64,000 nucleotides of DNA from contig NZ_QMKP01000011.1 in the NCBI RefSeq assembly GCF_003287955.1, positions 1 through 64,000 of the forward strand, written 5' to 3'. Of this stretch, positions 27,108 through 37,859 are shown in pieces. This DNA is from Arthrobacter sp. AQ5-06. GTDB lineage: Bacteria > Actinomycetota > Actinomycetes > Actinomycetales > Micrococcaceae. Every line of letters starts with the position of its first letter. Position 1 is the stretch's first letter. A program made the translations under genes and the position numbers. The notes under the pieces are model-generated. The model made no database searches. It had not been told where the DNA came from and saw only the letters and a program-made list of their open reading frames with translations.

Positions 27108-28121
27108 CCGCTTCCGCGGTGTCAGCCTGACGGCCGGCATGATGGGAGCGGGGATGCGACCGACTTCGGCGCCTGCGCCGGGGCTGTGCCCTTCAACCAG
27201 CCCGTAGCGGGCCCCGCGGGCGGCATCGTCGGCCAGGACCGCCTGCGCTTCCCAGTCCTCGCGGGCCTGCTCCACTTCGTCGTGCGTGCGGCCCACGAAG
27301 TTCCACCACATCAGCAGTTCCTCCTGGAAGGGCTCCCCGCCGATCAGGAGGAACCGTGTGCCCGGCCGGGCCTGGAAGTCCAGTGACGCGCGTCCCGCGC
27401 CCAGGTAGCCCAGCGGCCCTGGCGGGACCTCCTGCCCGTCCAGCGTCAGCCCGCCGTCGAGCACCAGGACGGCATGTTCAAAGTGAGCGTTCAGCGGCAG
27501 GACGGCCAAGCCCTCGCAGGAGATGTCTGCTCCGACGATGGGGGAGTACATCGTGGCCGGTGACACCGCCCCGGCGAATTCGCCCACCATCACCGTCGCA
27601 GTGAAACCTTGCCCCGTCACAGATGGCAGTTCCCGGTGCTGCTCGAACGCGGGTTCGCGGCGGCGTTCCGCGTCCGGCAACGCTACCCAGAGCTGCAGGC
27701 CGCGCTGCACGGGCAGCGGTGCGCCAGCGTCGGGATCCGGCAGGACGGCGAACTCGGAGTGGGACACCCCGTGTCCGGCGGTCATGATGTTCAGCTCACC
27801 GGGCCGGACCACAACGTCGCTGCCCACGCTGTCCCGGTGCCGGACGTTCCCGGCGAGCGGCCAAGTCACCGTCTGCAGCCCGGTGTGCGGGTGGGGGAGC
27901 ACGGACATGGCGGTGCGGTCCGGACCGAAACTGTCCAGGAAACACCAGGCGCCGATGGTGGGCAGGCCTCGCTGCGGGAGCGTGCGCCGGACGTTCATGG
28001 CCCGCACGCCGCCCAGCGGAACCTCCCGTTCGGGCCATAGCTGCAGGCAGGAGCCGGACGTACCTTCGGGGCCGGCAGGCGGACAAAGTTCCTGTTGCGG
28101 AGCCACTTCCAAGTTGGTCAC
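27093..28121 (-). CDS. Pirin family protein
   Basis: 342 residues, two cupin halves. The N-terminal metal-site motif PHPHTGLQTVTWPLAG and the later PGELNIMTAGHGVSHSE are the pirin signature (three His and one Glu). Related proteins have quercetinase or regulatory roles. I start at GTG 28121 because the family begins here; a TATTGT box 7-12 bases upstream suggests a leaderless transcript. It overlaps the kinase gene at the 3' end and is divergent from the osmoprotectant operon. Confidence 0.88.
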   Translation of the reverse strand: MTNLEVAPQQELCPPAGPEGTSGSCLQLWPEREVPLGGVRAMNVRRTLPQRGLPTIGAWCFLDSFGPDRTAMSVLPHPHTGLQTVTWPLAGNVRHRDSVGSDVVVRPGELNIMTAGHGVSHSEFAVLPDPDAGAPLPVQRGLQLWVALPDAERRREPAFEQHRELPSVTGQGFTATVMVGEFAGAVSPATMYSPIVGADISCEGLAVLPLNAHFEHAVLVLDGGLTLDGQEVPPGPLGYLGAGRASLDFQARPGTRFLLIGGEPFQEELLMWWNFVGRTHDEVEQAREDWEAQAVLADDAARGARYGLVEGHSPGAGAEVGRIPAPIMPAVRLTPRKRSVGT

Positions 28122-28200
28122 AGTCCAACAATAGGCCGGGGCAGAGTCGGGCGTAAGCGCAGCGCGGCACGCGGTGATCGAAGGGACCCATCCACGCGCT

Positions 28201-28283
28201 GTTACAGAACGAATGGTTACAGTCGGGATTCTCTTGCCCGGATTGCCTGCTGATCCGGTTACGCTGGCCACGGATTGCGTTAC
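28201..28283. promoter_or_regulatory. Four GTTAC boxes in the divergent pirin/ABC promoter region
   Basis: GTTAC occurs at 28201, 28216, 28258 and 28279 within the 230-bp gap upstream of the osmoprotectant operon. The first two lie in a longer direct repeat (GTTACAG twice, 15 bp apart). This could be a regulator-binding cluster; chance is not excluded. Confidence 0.25.
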
Positions 28284-28350
28284 CGTAAATATCAGTGAGC
28301 TTATGACCCAACGCTGTCCGATGCCGTCCAACAGAACAGGTAAGTCCGGA

Positions 28351-29451
28351 ATGGACCAAGCCATGATTGAGTTCCAGAGCGTCACCAAGCAGTATCAGGG
28401 CGGGCATCCGGCCGTGGACCAGCTCACCATGTCCATCGATAAGGGCTCCATCACCGTGTTTGTGGGGCCGTCCGGCTGCGGCAAGACCACCTCGCTGCGG
28501 ATGATCAACCGCATGGTGGAACCGACATCCGGCGTGATCACCGTGGACGGGCGGGATGTGACCTCGGTTCCGGCCGCGGAGCTGAGAAGGTCCATGGGCT
28601 ACGTCATGCAGTCCTCCGGACTGATGCCGCACCGTTCCGTGCTGGACAACATCGCTACCGTCCCCCGGCTCAACGGGGTTTCCAAGGCAGCGGCCCGCAA
28701 GCGCGCCGCGGAACTGCTCGACGTCGTCGGACTGGCTTCCGCGCTCGGAAAGCGGTACCCGTCCCAGCTCTCCGGCGGCCAGCAGCAGCGCGTCGGGGTA
28801 GCCCGGGCGCTCGCCGCCGATCCGCCCGTCCTGCTGATGGACGAACCGTTCAGTGCCGTTGATCCCGTGGTGCGTGATGAATTGCAACAGGAACTCCTGA
28901 GGCTGCAGAAAGACCTCGCAAAAACCATCGTTTTCGTCACGCACGATATCGACGAGGCAACCATTCTCGGCGACAAGGTGGCCGTGTTCGCCGTCGGCGG
29001 CCGGCTTGCCCAGTACGCCACCCCTGAGGAGATCCTCCGGGCACCGGCCAATGATTTTGTGGCGTCCTTCGTGGGGCGGGACCGTGGTTTCCGCCACCTG
29101 GGGTTCACCACGTCCGACGCCGTGACCATCCACCCGGTGCCGACGCTCGTTATGAGTGCCGGCCAGTTCGCCGGCGATCCCGCTGCGGTGACCGACTGGC
29201 AGCTCGTGGTGGATCCGGACCTGCGCCCTTTGGGCTGGGCAAGGCCGGGGACGGACTCTGAGCTCATCCCTGGCGGGTCACTCTTCCGCCCCGGCGAGAC
29301 CTTGCGGCGGGCACTGGACTCGGCGCTTTCGTCCCCTTCCGGCCAAGGTGTGGCGGTGGACGGCGACGGCCGCGTGGTGGGAACAGTCAGGGCACAGGAA
29401 GTCCTCGGTGTCATTGAACAAGCCCGCCAGGTCAGGCAGGCTGCGCTCTGA
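28351..29451 (+). CDS. Osmoprotectant (glycine betaine/choline type) ABC transporter ATP-binding protein
   Basis: 366 residues. ABC cassette with Walker [11 protein letters not shown], signature [15 protein letters not shown], Walker [13 protein letters not shown] and the switch His in FVTHDIDEA. The C-terminal part after about 240 holds CBS-like sequence, as in OpuCA/ProV. ATG 28363 is an alternative start. It is the first gene of a four-gene operon joined by 1- to 4-bp overlaps. Confidence 0.92.
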   Translation: MDQAMIEFQSVTKQYQGGHPAVDQLTMSIDKGSITVFVGPSGCGKTTSLRMINRMVEPTSGVITVDGRDVTSVPAAELRRSMGYVMQSSGLMPHRSVLDNIATVPRLNGVSKAAARKRAAELLDVVGLASALGKRYPSQLSGGQQQRVGVARALAADPPVLLMDEPFSAVDPVVRDELQQELLRLQKDLAKTIVFVTHDIDEATILGDKVAVFAVGGRLAQYATPEEILRAPANDFVASFVGRDRGFRHLGFTTSDAVTIHPVPTLVMSAGQFAGDPAAVTDWQLVVDPDLRPLGWARPGTDSELIPGGSLFRPGETLRRALDSALSSPSGQGVAVDGDGRVVGTVRAQEVLGVIEQARQVRQAAL

Positions 29452-30161
29452 TGGAGTGGTTCCTGGCAAACAGCGGCATGGTCATGGGGCTGGCAGGCCA
29501 GCACCTGGTTCTTGCCCTCATTCCGATGGTCCTGGGGCTGGTTATTTCCATTCCGCTGGCGCAGTTGGCTCGGACCCACCCGGCGCTGCGGTCGGTGGTG
29601 GTGACCGCGAGTTCATTGATGTACACCATCCCGTCGCTGGCGCTGTTCATCATCCTGCCCTCGATTCTTGCAACCCGGATCCTGGACCCGCTCAACGTCA
29701 TTGTCGCCCTGACCATCTACGCGGTGGCGCTGCTGGTCCGGGCCGCCCTGGATGCTTTTGACTCCGTGGAGGAGGACCTCCGGCAGGCTGCCATTGCCAT
29801 GGGGTATAGGCCCTGGCTCCGCTTTGTCCAGATTGACCTGCCGCTCTCCCTTCCGGTCCTGTTTGCCGGGCTTCGGGTGGTCTCCGTCAGCAACATCTCC
29901 CTGGTGAGCGTCGCAGCACTCCTGGGCGTGGGGAACCTGGGCATGCTCTTTACGGATGGACTGCAACGGAACTTCGTCACGGAAGTGGTGGTGGGAATCA
30001 TCGCCATCCTGGTGCTCGCGCTGCTGATGGATGCCGTGCTGGTCCTCCTCGAACGGCTGCTGACGCCGTGGACCCGAGCCGCCAAAGCGTCCGGCCCCTC
30101 GGCGCCTTGGGCTGCAGGCTACGTGGCCGATGCCAACGTCCACGCGGGGGCCGCGCAGTGA
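29451..30161 (+). CDS. Osmoprotectant ABC transporter permease 1
   Basis: 236 residues, five or six transmembrane helices, with the binding-protein-dependent transport signature [20 protein letters not shown] that contacts the ATPase. Its ATG shares a base with the stop of the ATPase gene, so translation is coupled. OpuCB/OpuCD-like. Confidence 0.92.
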   Translation: MEWFLANSGMVMGLAGQHLVLALIPMVLGLVISIPLAQLARTHPALRSVVVTASSLMYTIPSLALFIILPSILATRILDPLNVIVALTIYAVALLVRAALDAFDSVEEDLRQAAIAMGYRPWLRFVQIDLPLSLPVLFAGLRVVSVSNISLVSVAALLGVGNLGMLFTDGLQRNFVTEVVVGIIAILVLALLMDAVLVLLERLLTPWTRAAKASGPSAPWAAGYVADANVHAGAAQ

Positions 30162-30904
30162 GCAACGTTTTTGTGGACACCCTGGCCTGGATTGCCGATC
30201 CCCTGCACTGGACCGGCAGTTCAGGCATCCCGGTCCGGTTGCTGGAGCACCTCCAGTACAGCGGGCTGGTCCTCGTGATTGCCGCTGGCATCGCGGTTCC
30301 CGCAGGGCTCTACATCGGCCATACGGGCCGCGGGCGCGTGGTGGCCGTAGCAGTGGCAGGTGCGCTGCGGGCCCTGCCTACCCTGGGCCTGTTGGTCCTT
30401 TTCGCCCTCCTGGCGGGAAGCAGCCTGATGCCACCGGTGTGGGCGCTGGTCATCCTGACCGTGCCGCCGCTCCTTGCCGGAACGTACGCCGGCATTTCGA
30501 GTGTGGACAGGGCCGTGGTGGACGCTGCCCGGGCCACGGGCATGACCGAGCTGCAGATCCTGTTCCGGGTTGAGCTGCCCAACGGGCTGCAGGTCATGTT
30601 CGGCGGTGTCCGAACCGCCGTTCTGCAGGTCATAGCCACGGTTTCGGTGGTTGCGTACCTGCCCTTGGGCGGGCTGGGCCGCTACCTTTTTGACGGCCTA
30701 GCGCTGCAGGACTTTCCGCGGATGCTTGCCGGGTCCTTCCTGATTGCAGGGCTGGCCATCGTTGTTGACCTCATCCTGGCCGCGGTGCAAAGAGTCCTTC
30801 TTTCGCCTGGCCTCAAAACCGATCTGCACGGTGGCCGGAAGGCCGCCGCTGATCTCCCAGCTGCCGCGCCTGCGCCAGCTGCTGTTCAAGGAGGTAACCC
30901 ATGA
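30158..30904 (+). CDS. Osmoprotectant ABC transporter permease 2
   Basis: 248 residues from GTG 30158, which overlaps the previous stop (GTGA). Five to six transmembrane helices and the EAA-like loop DRAVVDAARATGMTELQILFR. It pairs with permease 1 to form a heterodimeric channel. The frame is open upstream to 30068, but that would overlap the first permease by 90 bp. Confidence 0.92.
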   Translation: MSNVFVDTLAWIADPLHWTGSSGIPVRLLEHLQYSGLVLVIAAGIAVPAGLYIGHTGRGRVVAVAVAGALRALPTLGLLVLFALLAGSSLMPPVWALVILTVPPLLAGTYAGISSVDRAVVDAARATGMTELQILFRVELPNGLQVMFGGVRTAVLQVIATVSVVAYLPLGGLGRYLFDGLALQDFPRMLAGSFLIAGLAIVVDLILAAVQRVLLSPGLKTDLHGGRKAAADLPAAAPAPAAVQGGNP

Positions 30905-31854
30905 AAGAGAACACCAAGACAATCCTTACCCGCCGGGGACTGGCTGGCATGGCTGCCGGCGTCGGCCTGGCCGTCGCGCTGACAGCCTGCGGCGGGAGTG
31001 ATCCGTTGGCGACCCCCAGCACCAGCGCGGGAAGCGCCGACGGCGGATCGTTGGTGGTCGGCTCGGCTGACTTCCCGGAGAGCCAGATCGTGGCTGAGAT
31101 CTATGCCGGTGCACTGACTGCCGCAGGGGTCACTGCAACCACCAAGCCCAATATCGGTGCCCGCGAAATATACTTCAAGGCGGTCCAGGACGGCTCTGTC
31201 GACCTCGTCCCCGACTACTCCGGCAACCTGCTCTCGCATGTGGATCCTGAAGCTGCCGAGGTCGCGGCCGATGACGTCTACAAGGCCCTGCCGGGGAAGC
31301 TCCCCGAAGGGCTGGCAGTCCTGCAGGCGTCCAAAGCTGAGTCCAAGGACGCCATGGTGGTCACCAAGGCCACCGCTGAGAAGTACCAGCTGAAGTCCGT
31401 TGAGGACCTGGCCAAAGTCTGCAAGGACCTGACCATGGCTGCCCCGGCGACGTTCGAAACCCGCGCCTATGGTCTGCCCGGGCTCAAGGCGAACTACGGC
31501 TGCGAACTCAAGGCCCTGAAGCCCTTCAGCGACGGCGGCGGCAACCTGACGCTGCAGGCACTGCTGACCGACGACGTCCAGGTGGCTGACATTTACACCA
31601 CCACGCCGTCCATCGCCGACAACGACCTGGTGGTACTGGAGGATCCCAAGAACAACTTCAAGGCCCAGCAGGTCCTGCCGCTCTACAACAAGGCAAAAAT
31701 GACCGACAAGGCCAAGGACGCGCTCAACGCCGTATCAAAGATCCTGACCACTGAGGACCTGGTCAACCTCAACCGCGCGGTCAGCGGCAGCCAGAAGCAA
31801 AATGCCAAAGACGCAGCGGCCACCTGGCTCAAGGACAAGGGCATCGTCAAGTAA
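30901..31854 (+). CDS. Osmoprotectant-binding lipoprotein
   Basis: 317 residues. Twin-Arg-like and lipoprotein signal (TRRGLAGMAAGVGLAVALTAC, lipid-attached Cys about 30). The mature part is an OpuAC-type binding domain (VVGSADFPESQIVAEIYAGAL, and DLVPDYSGNLL). It captures a quaternary-ammonium osmolyte such as glycine betaine or choline and hands it to the two permeases. Last gene of the operon, followed by a strong terminator. Confidence 0.93.
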   Translation: MKENTKTILTRRGLAGMAAGVGLAVALTACGGSDPLATPSTSAGSADGGSLVVGSADFPESQIVAEIYAGALTAAGVTATTKPNIGAREIYFKAVQDGSVDLVPDYSGNLLSHVDPEAAEVAADDVYKALPGKLPEGLAVLQASKAESKDAMVVTKATAEKYQLKSVEDLAKVCKDLTMAAPATFETRAYGLPGLKANYGCELKALKPFSDGGGNLTLQALLTDDVQVADIYTTTPSIADNDLVVLEDPKNNFKAQQVLPLYNKAKMTDKAKDALNAVSKILTTEDLVNLNRAVSGSQKQNAKDAAATWLKDKGIVK

Positions 31855-31877
31855 CGCCTGACTCCACAACGCAGATC

Positions 31878-31922
31878 ACGACGGCGGCTGCCGGACCCAC
31901 ACGGGCCGGCAGCCGCCGTCGT
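31878..31922 (+). terminator. Terminator after the osmoprotectant operon
   Basis: 17-bp perfect stem (31878-31894 against 31906-31922) with an 11-base loop, 24 bases after the operon stop. Very GC-rich, no long U tract. Confidence 0.8.
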
Positions 31923-31989
31923 CTGCTCTCTACACTTCTGTGTCTGAGGTCTCAACGGAAGTACATCCGTCATATGGCATATTTGATGA

Positions 31990-33210
31990 ATGGCAGAATT
32001 CAAGCAGTCCACCAAGCTTCACAACGTCCTTTACGACATCCGTGGACCGATCCTTCAGGCCGCCCAGCAGATGGAGGCGGAGGGTCACCGGATCCTCAAA
32101 CTGAACATCGGAAACCCCGCGCCGTTTGGATTTGAAGCCCCGGACGCCATCCTGGTGGACATGATCCGCCATCTGCCCCATGCCCAGGGCTACAGCGACT
32201 CCCGGGGCATCTTCTCGGCCCGGACCGCCGTCTCCCAGTACTACCAGACCCGCGGAATCCAGAACATCCATGTGGACGACATCTACTTGGGCAACGGCGT
32301 CAGCGAACTGATCACCATGTCCCTCATGGCGCTGCTCAACGACGGCGATGAAGTGCTGATCCCCACACCGGATTACCCGCTGTGGACGGCTTCCGTTGCC
32401 CTGGCGAGCGGGAAGCCCGTGCACTACCTCTGCGATGAGGAATCAGGCTGGCAGCCGGACATTGAGGATCTTGAAGCCAAGATCACGCCGCGCACTAAAG
32501 GCATTGTGGTGATCAACCCCAACAACCCCACAGGCGCGGTCTATCCGGAAGAGACACTGAAGAAGATCGTGGCCCTGGCCGAAAAGCACGGACTGATCCT
32601 TTTCGCGGATGAAATCTACGAAAAGATCCTGTACGAGGACGCCGTGCACATCAACATGGCCGCGCTTACGGGCGACGACGTCCTTTGCCTCACGTTCAGC
32701 GGACTGTCCAAGGCGTACCGCGTCTGCGGCTACCGTGCCGGCTGGATGGCCATCTCGGGCCCGAAGAAGGATGCCTCGGACTATCTGGAGGGCATCAGCC
32801 TCCTGGCCAACATGCGCCTCTGTGCCAATGTGCCCGCCCAGCATGCCATCCAGACCGCTCTCGGCGGCTACCAGAGCATCAACGACCTCATCCTGCCCGG
32901 CGGCCGGCTCTTGGAACAGCGGAACAAGGCCTACGACATGCTCAACGCCATCCCGGGTGTGAGCACGCAGCAGGCCCGTGGCGCCATGTACCTCTTCCCG
33001 AAGCTCGATCCCGAGGTATTCCACATCCGCGACGACGAGAAGTTCGTTTTGGACCTGCTGCGCGAGCAGAAAATCCTGGTCTCCCACGGCCGGGCCTTCA
33101 ACTGGGTCCGCCCCGACCACTTCCGGATGGTTACCCTGCCGCTGGTGAAGGACCTCGAGGAGGCCATCAACCGCATGGGGGACTTCCTGAGCAGGTACAA
33201 AGGGAACTAG
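31990..33210 (+). CDS. PLP-dependent alanine-type aminotransferase
   Basis: 406 residues, fold type I class I/II aminotransferase closest in look to AlaA (glutamate-pyruvate transaminase). PLP lysine is Lys241 in FSGLSKAYRVCGYRAGW; the NPNNPTGAVY motif and the DEIYEKILYED Asp/Tyr are present. ATG start. It stands alone between the osmoprotectant operon and ppk2. Confidence 0.92.
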   Translation: MAEFKQSTKLHNVLYDIRGPILQAAQQMEAEGHRILKLNIGNPAPFGFEAPDAILVDMIRHLPHAQGYSDSRGIFSARTAVSQYYQTRGIQNIHVDDIYLGNGVSELITMSLMALLNDGDEVLIPTPDYPLWTASVALASGKPVHYLCDEESGWQPDIEDLEAKITPRTKGIVVINPNNPTGAVYPEETLKKIVALAEKHGLILFADEIYEKILYEDAVHINMAALTGDDVLCLTFSGLSKAYRVCGYRAGWMAISGPKKDASDYLEGISLLANMRLCANVPAQHAIQTALGGYQSINDLILPGGRLLEQRNKAYDMLNAIPGVSTQQARGAMYLFPKLDPEVFHIRDDEKFVLDLLREQKILVSHGRAFNWVRPDHFRMVTLPLVKDLEEAINRMGDFLSRYKGN

Positions 33211-33259
33211 CCTGTGGGGACGCGCCTGTTGGCGCGGACACTGCGGACAAAGGACCCCG

Positions 33260-34114
33260 ATGGCCGACTTGGTTGAGTTCAAGAAGCACCCCGTCGATAC
33301 GCTGAGGGTGGGGAAAGGCTTCTCGCTGGCCGACGCCGATCCTGACGCGACGCCCGGTTACAAGGGCAACAAAGCCGATGGCCAGACAATTCTGGCTGAA
33401 TTGGACGGCGCGTTGGCCGAACTTCAGGAAAAGCTGTTCGCGGAGTCGCGCTTCGGCGGGAAAAAACGGCTTCTGCTGATCCTGCAGGCCATGGACACCG
33501 CGGGCAAGGGCGGAATCGTCAACCATGTCATGGCCACCATGGATCCGCAGGGCGTCCAGTTCAAGGCTTTCAAGGCACCCACCGAGGAGGAGAAGTCCTA
33601 TGACTTCCTCTGGCGGATCGAGAAGGAGGTGCCCGGAGCGGGCATGGTGGGCATCTTCGACCGCTCCCAGTATGAGGACGTCCTGATCCACCGGGTCCAT
33701 AACTGGGCGACGCCTGACGAACTTAAGCGCCGCTACCGGGCCATCAATGAGTTCGAGGCGCGCCAGACCGATGCCGGAACCAAAATCATCAAGGTGATGC
33801 TCAATATCAGCAAGGATGAACAGAAGACCCGGCTCCTTGCCCGGCTTGACAACCCCGCCAAGCACTGGAAGTACAGCGGCAGTGACCTCAAGGAACGGGC
33901 GTTCTGGGGCGACTACATGGGCGCCTACCAGGCTGCCTTCGACGAGACCAACACGGAAGCGGCACCCTGGCATGTGGTTCCGGCCAACAAAAAATGGTAC
34001 GCCAGGATCGCGGTGCAGCAGTTGGTCCTAGGCGCGCTGTCTGACATGAAGCTGGAATGGCCAAAAGCTGAATTCGATGTATCCATCGAACGGGAAGTGG
34101 TTGATCGGTCCTGA
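33260..34114 (+). CDS. Polyphosphate kinase 2 family protein
   Basis: 284 residues. Walker A-like AMDTAGKGG at 77-85, the PPK2 motif GIFDRSQYEDVLIHRV near 131-146, and the lid segment. It transfers phosphate between polyphosphate and nucleotides. The class (ADP- or AMP-preferring) cannot be fixed by eye. It starts 49 bp after the aminotransferase and converges on xseB. Confidence 0.92.
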   Translation: MADLVEFKKHPVDTLRVGKGFSLADADPDATPGYKGNKADGQTILAELDGALAELQEKLFAESRFGGKKRLLLILQAMDTAGKGGIVNHVMATMDPQGVQFKAFKAPTEEEKSYDFLWRIEKEVPGAGMVGIFDRSQYEDVLIHRVHNWATPDELKRRYRAINEFEARQTDAGTKIIKVMLNISKDEQKTRLLARLDNPAKHWKYSGSDLKERAFWGDYMGAYQAAFDETNTEAAPWHVVPANKKWYARIAVQQLVLGALSDMKLEWPKAEFDVSIEREVVDRS

Positions 34115-34171
34115 CCTGTTTGGGGCAGGTTGTTCCGAGGGCGGGCCCGCACTGGGTGGTCAGAGGGCTGG

Positions 34172-34390
34172 TCAGAGCGGCTGGTCGCGGGCGGCAGCGA
34201 GCCGCTTGCGGGCGCCCTCCAGCCACTCCTCGCAGCGCTTTGCCAGGGCTTCGCCGCGTTCCCAGAGCGCCAGGGATTCCTCGAGGCTGGCGCCGCCCGC
34301 CTCAAGCCTCCCCACCACCTGTACCAGCTGTTCGCGGGCTTCCTCATAGCTCAGTGCTTCGATTTCCGGGTCAGGCTTTGTCTCGGGCAT
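34172..34390 (-). CDS. xseB: Exodeoxyribonuclease VII small subunit
   Basis: 72 residues, the family's usual size, with the core [36 protein letters not shown]. It binds XseA to form the single-strand-specific exonuclease VII. The ATG has GGAGAAG just upstream. It overlaps the end of xseA by 20 bp. Confidence 0.95.
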   Translation of the reverse strand: MPETKPDPEIEALSYEEAREQLVQVVGRLEAGGASLEESLALWERGEALAKRCEEWLEGARKRLAAARDQPL

Positions 34391-35696
34391 GTGCTTCTCC
34401 TTGTTGAAGTTCCCCAGTGGATGTGGCGCCGAACAGGCCCTGGGCCACGCGTACGGACAACGCAGTTCCCGACGGCGCCTCCGAAGGGTCGCGGACCACA
34501 GCGTGGCCGGAAGCTTCAGTGGCACGGGCCGGCCGGCCGTTGGCCAGTTCGACCACGGCGTAACCGCGGTCCAGCGTCTTTTGCGGTGACAGGGCACGGA
34601 CTTGGGCCTGGAGGTGAACCAGCCGGTCAGCCGCCCGCACCACCGTTGAACTGACGGCGGCCGATGACCTCCGCAGGAGGCGTTCGATTTCCTCCGCGCG
34701 TCCGGTGACCATCGCTTCGGGGGTTGCCAGAACCGGCCGGGAATGGAGGGCGGACAACCGGTCCGACTCCCTGTCCACGAGCCTGCCGATGCTCCTGCGC
34801 AGGTGCTCGCGTGCCTGGCGCACGCCGGCCAGTTCCTCGGCAACGTCAGGCACGATCCGCTTGGCAGCATCAGTGGGCGTTGACGCGCGGAGATCCGCCA
34901 CGTCATCGAGAAGGGGGCGGTCCGCCTCATGTCCGATGGCGCTGACTACCGGGGTGGCCGTGGCCGCGACGGCACGGATCAGTTCCTCGCTGTTGAACGG
35001 CAGCAGGTCCTCCAACGCTCCGCCGCCCCGGGCGATGACAATGACATCCACGTCGGGGCGGCCGTCCAGCTCCTGGAGGGCACGGATGATCTGCGAGACC
35101 GCGCTGTTGCCCTGGACCGCCACCTCCCGGATCTCGAATTCGACGGCGGGCCAGCGCAGTGCGGCGTTTTGGACGACGTCTTTCTTAGCGTCGGAGTCCC
35201 GTCCGGTAATCAGGCCGATACGGTGGGGGAGCAGCGGCAGCGGCTTCTTCCGTGAATCGGCAAACAGCCCCTCGGCGGCGAGGGCCTGGCGCAACCGTTC
35301 GATCCGCGCCAGCAGATCGCCAAGCCCTACAGGCCTGATGTCCCTGACCTGCATATTGAGCCGCCCGGTCTTCAGCCAGAACTCCGGCTTGAGCAAGGCC
35401 ACCACGCGGGAGCCACGCTCCAGGGGCATGTTCTGGCGGTCCAGAACCTTGGTCCAGACCGACGCCGGCAGGGAAACTTCCGCGTCCACATCCCGGAGGG
35501 TGAGGTACGCGTTGCCGCCCCGGCGGTTCATCTCGATGACCTGGCCCTCCACCCACGCCGACGGTGTGCGGTCGATATGGGCTTTGAGTTTCTGGGACAG
35601 CAACTGCAGCGGCCATGGATTGTCCGGGCTGGTCTCAGCGGCTGTGGCAGGCAGCGTGGTGGCAGCAGTGCCTGGCAGGGCGGCCTGTTCAGACAT
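34371..35696 (-). CDS. xseA: Exodeoxyribonuclease VII large subunit
   Basis: 441 residues. N-terminal OB-fold ([24 protein letters not shown]) and catalytic domain with [29 protein letters not shown] and [26 protein letters not shown]. It degrades single-stranded DNA from both ends. I start at ATG 35696, where the conserved protein begins; an open frame runs to 35822. Confidence 0.95.
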   Translation of the reverse strand: MSEQAALPGTAATTLPATAAETSPDNPWPLQLLSQKLKAHIDRTPSAWVEGQVIEMNRRGGNAYLTLRDVDAEVSLPASVWTKVLDRQNMPLERGSRVVALLKPEFWLKTGRLNMQVRDIRPVGLGDLLARIERLRQALAAEGLFADSRKKPLPLLPHRIGLITGRDSDAKKDVVQNAALRWPAVEFEIREVAVQGNSAVSQIIRALQELDGRPDVDVIVIARGGGALEDLLPFNSEELIRAVAATATPVVSAIGHEADRPLLDDVADLRASTPTDAAKRIVPDVAEELAGVRQAREHLRRSIGRLVDRESDRLSALHSRPVLATPEAMVTGRAEEIERLLRRSSAAVSSTVVRAADRLVHLQAQVRALSPQKTLDRGYAVVELANGRPARATEASGHAVVRDPSEAPSGTALSVRVAQGLFGATSTGELQQGEAHARDKA

Positions 35697-35879
35697 GTCC
35701 GCTGCCCCGGGATGCTGTGGGTGGCGGCATGGCGGTCCTTTGTTCGGCAGGTGGCGGTTCGTGTTTGAATGGCGGCTGTCAGTCAACGGACTGCTGTCAG
35801 TGAGCTGGCGGTTGCCATTCAACCTTATCCATAAGCTGTATCACCCGGGACTGACATTCTTTGTCCAGACACCAGCCCT

Positions 35880-36770
35880 ATGATGGCTGTGCCGCCGCCA
35901 ACCAGTGAGGACCTGTTCTTGCGCACCTTCGTTTCAGCCGTCGCCGTCGTCCTGGGCGTTTTACTGTCCGCCCTCGCCGTTCCCGCCATCTGGCTTGACC
36001 GCAATGTGGTTCAGGAGGACGGCTTCGTGGCGCTGGCTGCTCCGCTGGGGCAGGACGCAGAATTCCAACAGCGGCTGGCCGCCGCCGCTGTGGGAACCAT
36101 CGACACGGGGGCTATCCCGGACGCCCTGGCAGGTCTGGTGAGGCCAGTGCTCGAGGCGGCTGCCGGTTCCCTCACGGCGCTGCCCGGCTACCCGGCGGCC
36201 TGGGAGGAGACACTACGGAAGAGCCATCGGCTCAGCTTCGCGGCACCCGCATCCGTTCCTGCCGAACCGAACTCCCCGTCGTCGCTCACCTTGGACGTGG
36301 CGCCACTGGTGGCCCTGGCGACGGAGGAGCTCGCGCGCACCACGGGACTGCCGCTGACTGCGCCCGAGCAGACGCTGGTCAACGTTGGAGAACCGGAGCA
36401 GCTCCAGATGGTCGAGCGGGTGTCCGCCTATGCGCCGCTCGGCTACTCCCTTGCCATCGGAGCAGGTTTCGCCTTAGCGCTTGCCCTGGTTTCCGCCCGC
36501 CGTCGCTGGTCAGTGGTCTTCGCTGTGGGACTTGCGGCGCTGGTGCTGGCCGGCCTGTGGTCTGTCGGCTCGCGACTCGCGAGGGACGCCGTCGTGGGGA
36601 CGGCGAGCGGCAACGGGCTTTCGGACATGTTCAAGGATGCGTTTGTGGCGGCCGCTTCCAGCAGCTTCCAATCCTGGGTCGGTGGTGCCGCGATAACCGG
36701 CGGTGTGCTGGTCGCGGCGGCCCTTGTGATCCGGATCGCCTCGCCGGGGCGGCGGCCCCCAAGCCGGTAG
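35880..36770 (+). CDS. Membrane protein of unknown function
   Basis: 296 residues. Transmembrane helices at about 19-38, 185-203, 207-224 and 262-284 surround an extracytoplasmic domain of about 140 residues without a recognised motif. It starts at one of two tandem ATGs. Its stop lies 10 bp before the ispH start, so it may be cotranscribed with ispH. Confidence 0.7.
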   Translation: MMAVPPPTSEDLFLRTFVSAVAVVLGVLLSALAVPAIWLDRNVVQEDGFVALAAPLGQDAEFQQRLAAAAVGTIDTGAIPDALAGLVRPVLEAAAGSLTALPGYPAAWEETLRKSHRLSFAAPASVPAEPNSPSSLTLDVAPLVALATEELARTTGLPLTAPEQTLVNVGEPEQLQMVERVSAYAPLGYSLAIGAGFALALALVSARRRWSVVFAVGLAALVLAGLWSVGSRLARDAVVGTASGNGLSDMFKDAFVAAASSSFQSWVGGAAITGGVLVAAALVIRIASPGRRPPSR

Positions 36771-36779
36771 CATGGAGGG

Positions 36780-37859
36780 ATGACTTCCTCAGCTGTGTCC
36801 CTCTCGATGCCAACTGTCCCGCGCAGGCGGCGCTCGCCTGAGGACGTAGCCGCCGCGGCTCCGGTGACCGGTCCCAAAAAGGTACTCCTGGCTGCGCCCC
36901 GCGGCTATTGCGCCGGGGTGGACCGGGCCGTGATCGCCGTCGAGAAGGCCTTGGAGCACTACGGTCCGCCGGTCTACGTCCGGAAGCAGATTGTGCACAA
37001 CGTCCACGTGGTGAGCTCGCTGGAGGCACAGGGCGCCATCTTCGTCGATGAGACGGACGAGGTCCCGGAAGGCGCCTTGGTGATCTTTTCCGCCCACGGC
37101 GTGTCCCCGGCCGTCGTCCAGTCAGCGGAGGACCGCGGGCTGCGGACTATTGACGCCACCTGCCCGTTGGTGACGAAAGTCCATAAGGAAGCCGTGAGGT
37201 TCGCCAAGGACGACTTCGACATCCTTCTGATCGGCCACGACGGTCACGAAGAAGTTGAAGGGACCGCCGGCGAGGCCCCTGAACACATCCAGATCATTAA
37301 CGGTCCCCATGAAGTGGACAAGGTAACCGTCAGGGATCCAGAAAAGGTCATCTGGCTGTCCCAAACCACTCTCAGTGTGGACGAGACCATGGAAACGGTC
37401 CGCCTGCTGAAGGATCGGTTCCCCACCCTGCAGGATCCGCCCAGCGACGACATCTGCTACGCCACCACCAACCGTCAGGTGGCCATTAAGAAGATCTCCC
37501 CCCAGGCTGACCTGGTCATTGTGGTGGGATCGGCCAACTCCTCGAACTCGGTCCGCCTGGTCGAAGTCGCCCTGGAGTACGGCGCCAAGGCCTCCTACCG
37601 CGTGGACTTCGCCAACGAAGTGGACGAGGCGTGGTTTGAAGGCGTGGCAACTGTCGGAGTCACGTCAGGGGCTTCCGTGCCCGAGATCCTGGTCACGGAC
37701 GTCCTGCGACTGCTGGCCGACTACGGCTATGGCTCGGTGGAGGAAGTTGTCACGGCCGAGGAAGACCTCCTTTTCTCGTTGCCCAAGGAGCTCCGCGCAA
37801 CCCTGAAGGAAGCCGGCGACGTCAGCCGGGCGCTCGGCGGACGCCGGTCCCGCAACTGA
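36780..37859 (+). CDS. ispH: 4-hydroxy-3-methylbut-2-enyl diphosphate reductase
   Basis: 359 residues. Last enzyme of the MEP isoprenoid pathway, making IPP and DMAPP. The three iron-sulfur-cluster cysteines are Cys44 ([10 protein letters not shown]), Cys128 ([10 protein letters not shown]) and Cys226 ([10 protein letters not shown]). The catalytic His/Glu region (SAHGVSP, EEVEGT) is present. Its stop codon lies in the first unit of a 16-bp tandem repeat. Confidence 0.96.
   Translation: MTSSAVSLSMPTVPRRRRSPEDVAAAAPVTGPKKVLLAAPRGYCAGVDRAVIAVEKALEHYGPPVYVRKQIVHNVHVVSSLEAQGAIFVDETDEVPEGALVIFSAHGVSPAVVQSAEDRGLRTIDATCPLVTKVHKEAVRFAKDDFDILLIGHDGHEEVEGTAGEAPEHIQIINGPHEVDKVTVRDPEKVIWLSQTTLSVDETMETVRLLKDRFPTLQDPPSDDICYATTNRQVAIKKISPQADLVIVVGSANSSNSVRLVEVALEYGAKASYRVDFANEVDEAWFEGVATVGVTSGASVPEILVTDVLRLLADYGYGSVEEVVTAEEDLLFSLPKELRATLKEAGDVSRALGGRRSRN

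Noticed and set aside
27796-29133. 445-codon minus-strand frame over the ABC ATPase and part of pirin
   Set aside because: Crosses a divergent promoter region and overlaps two well-supported genes.
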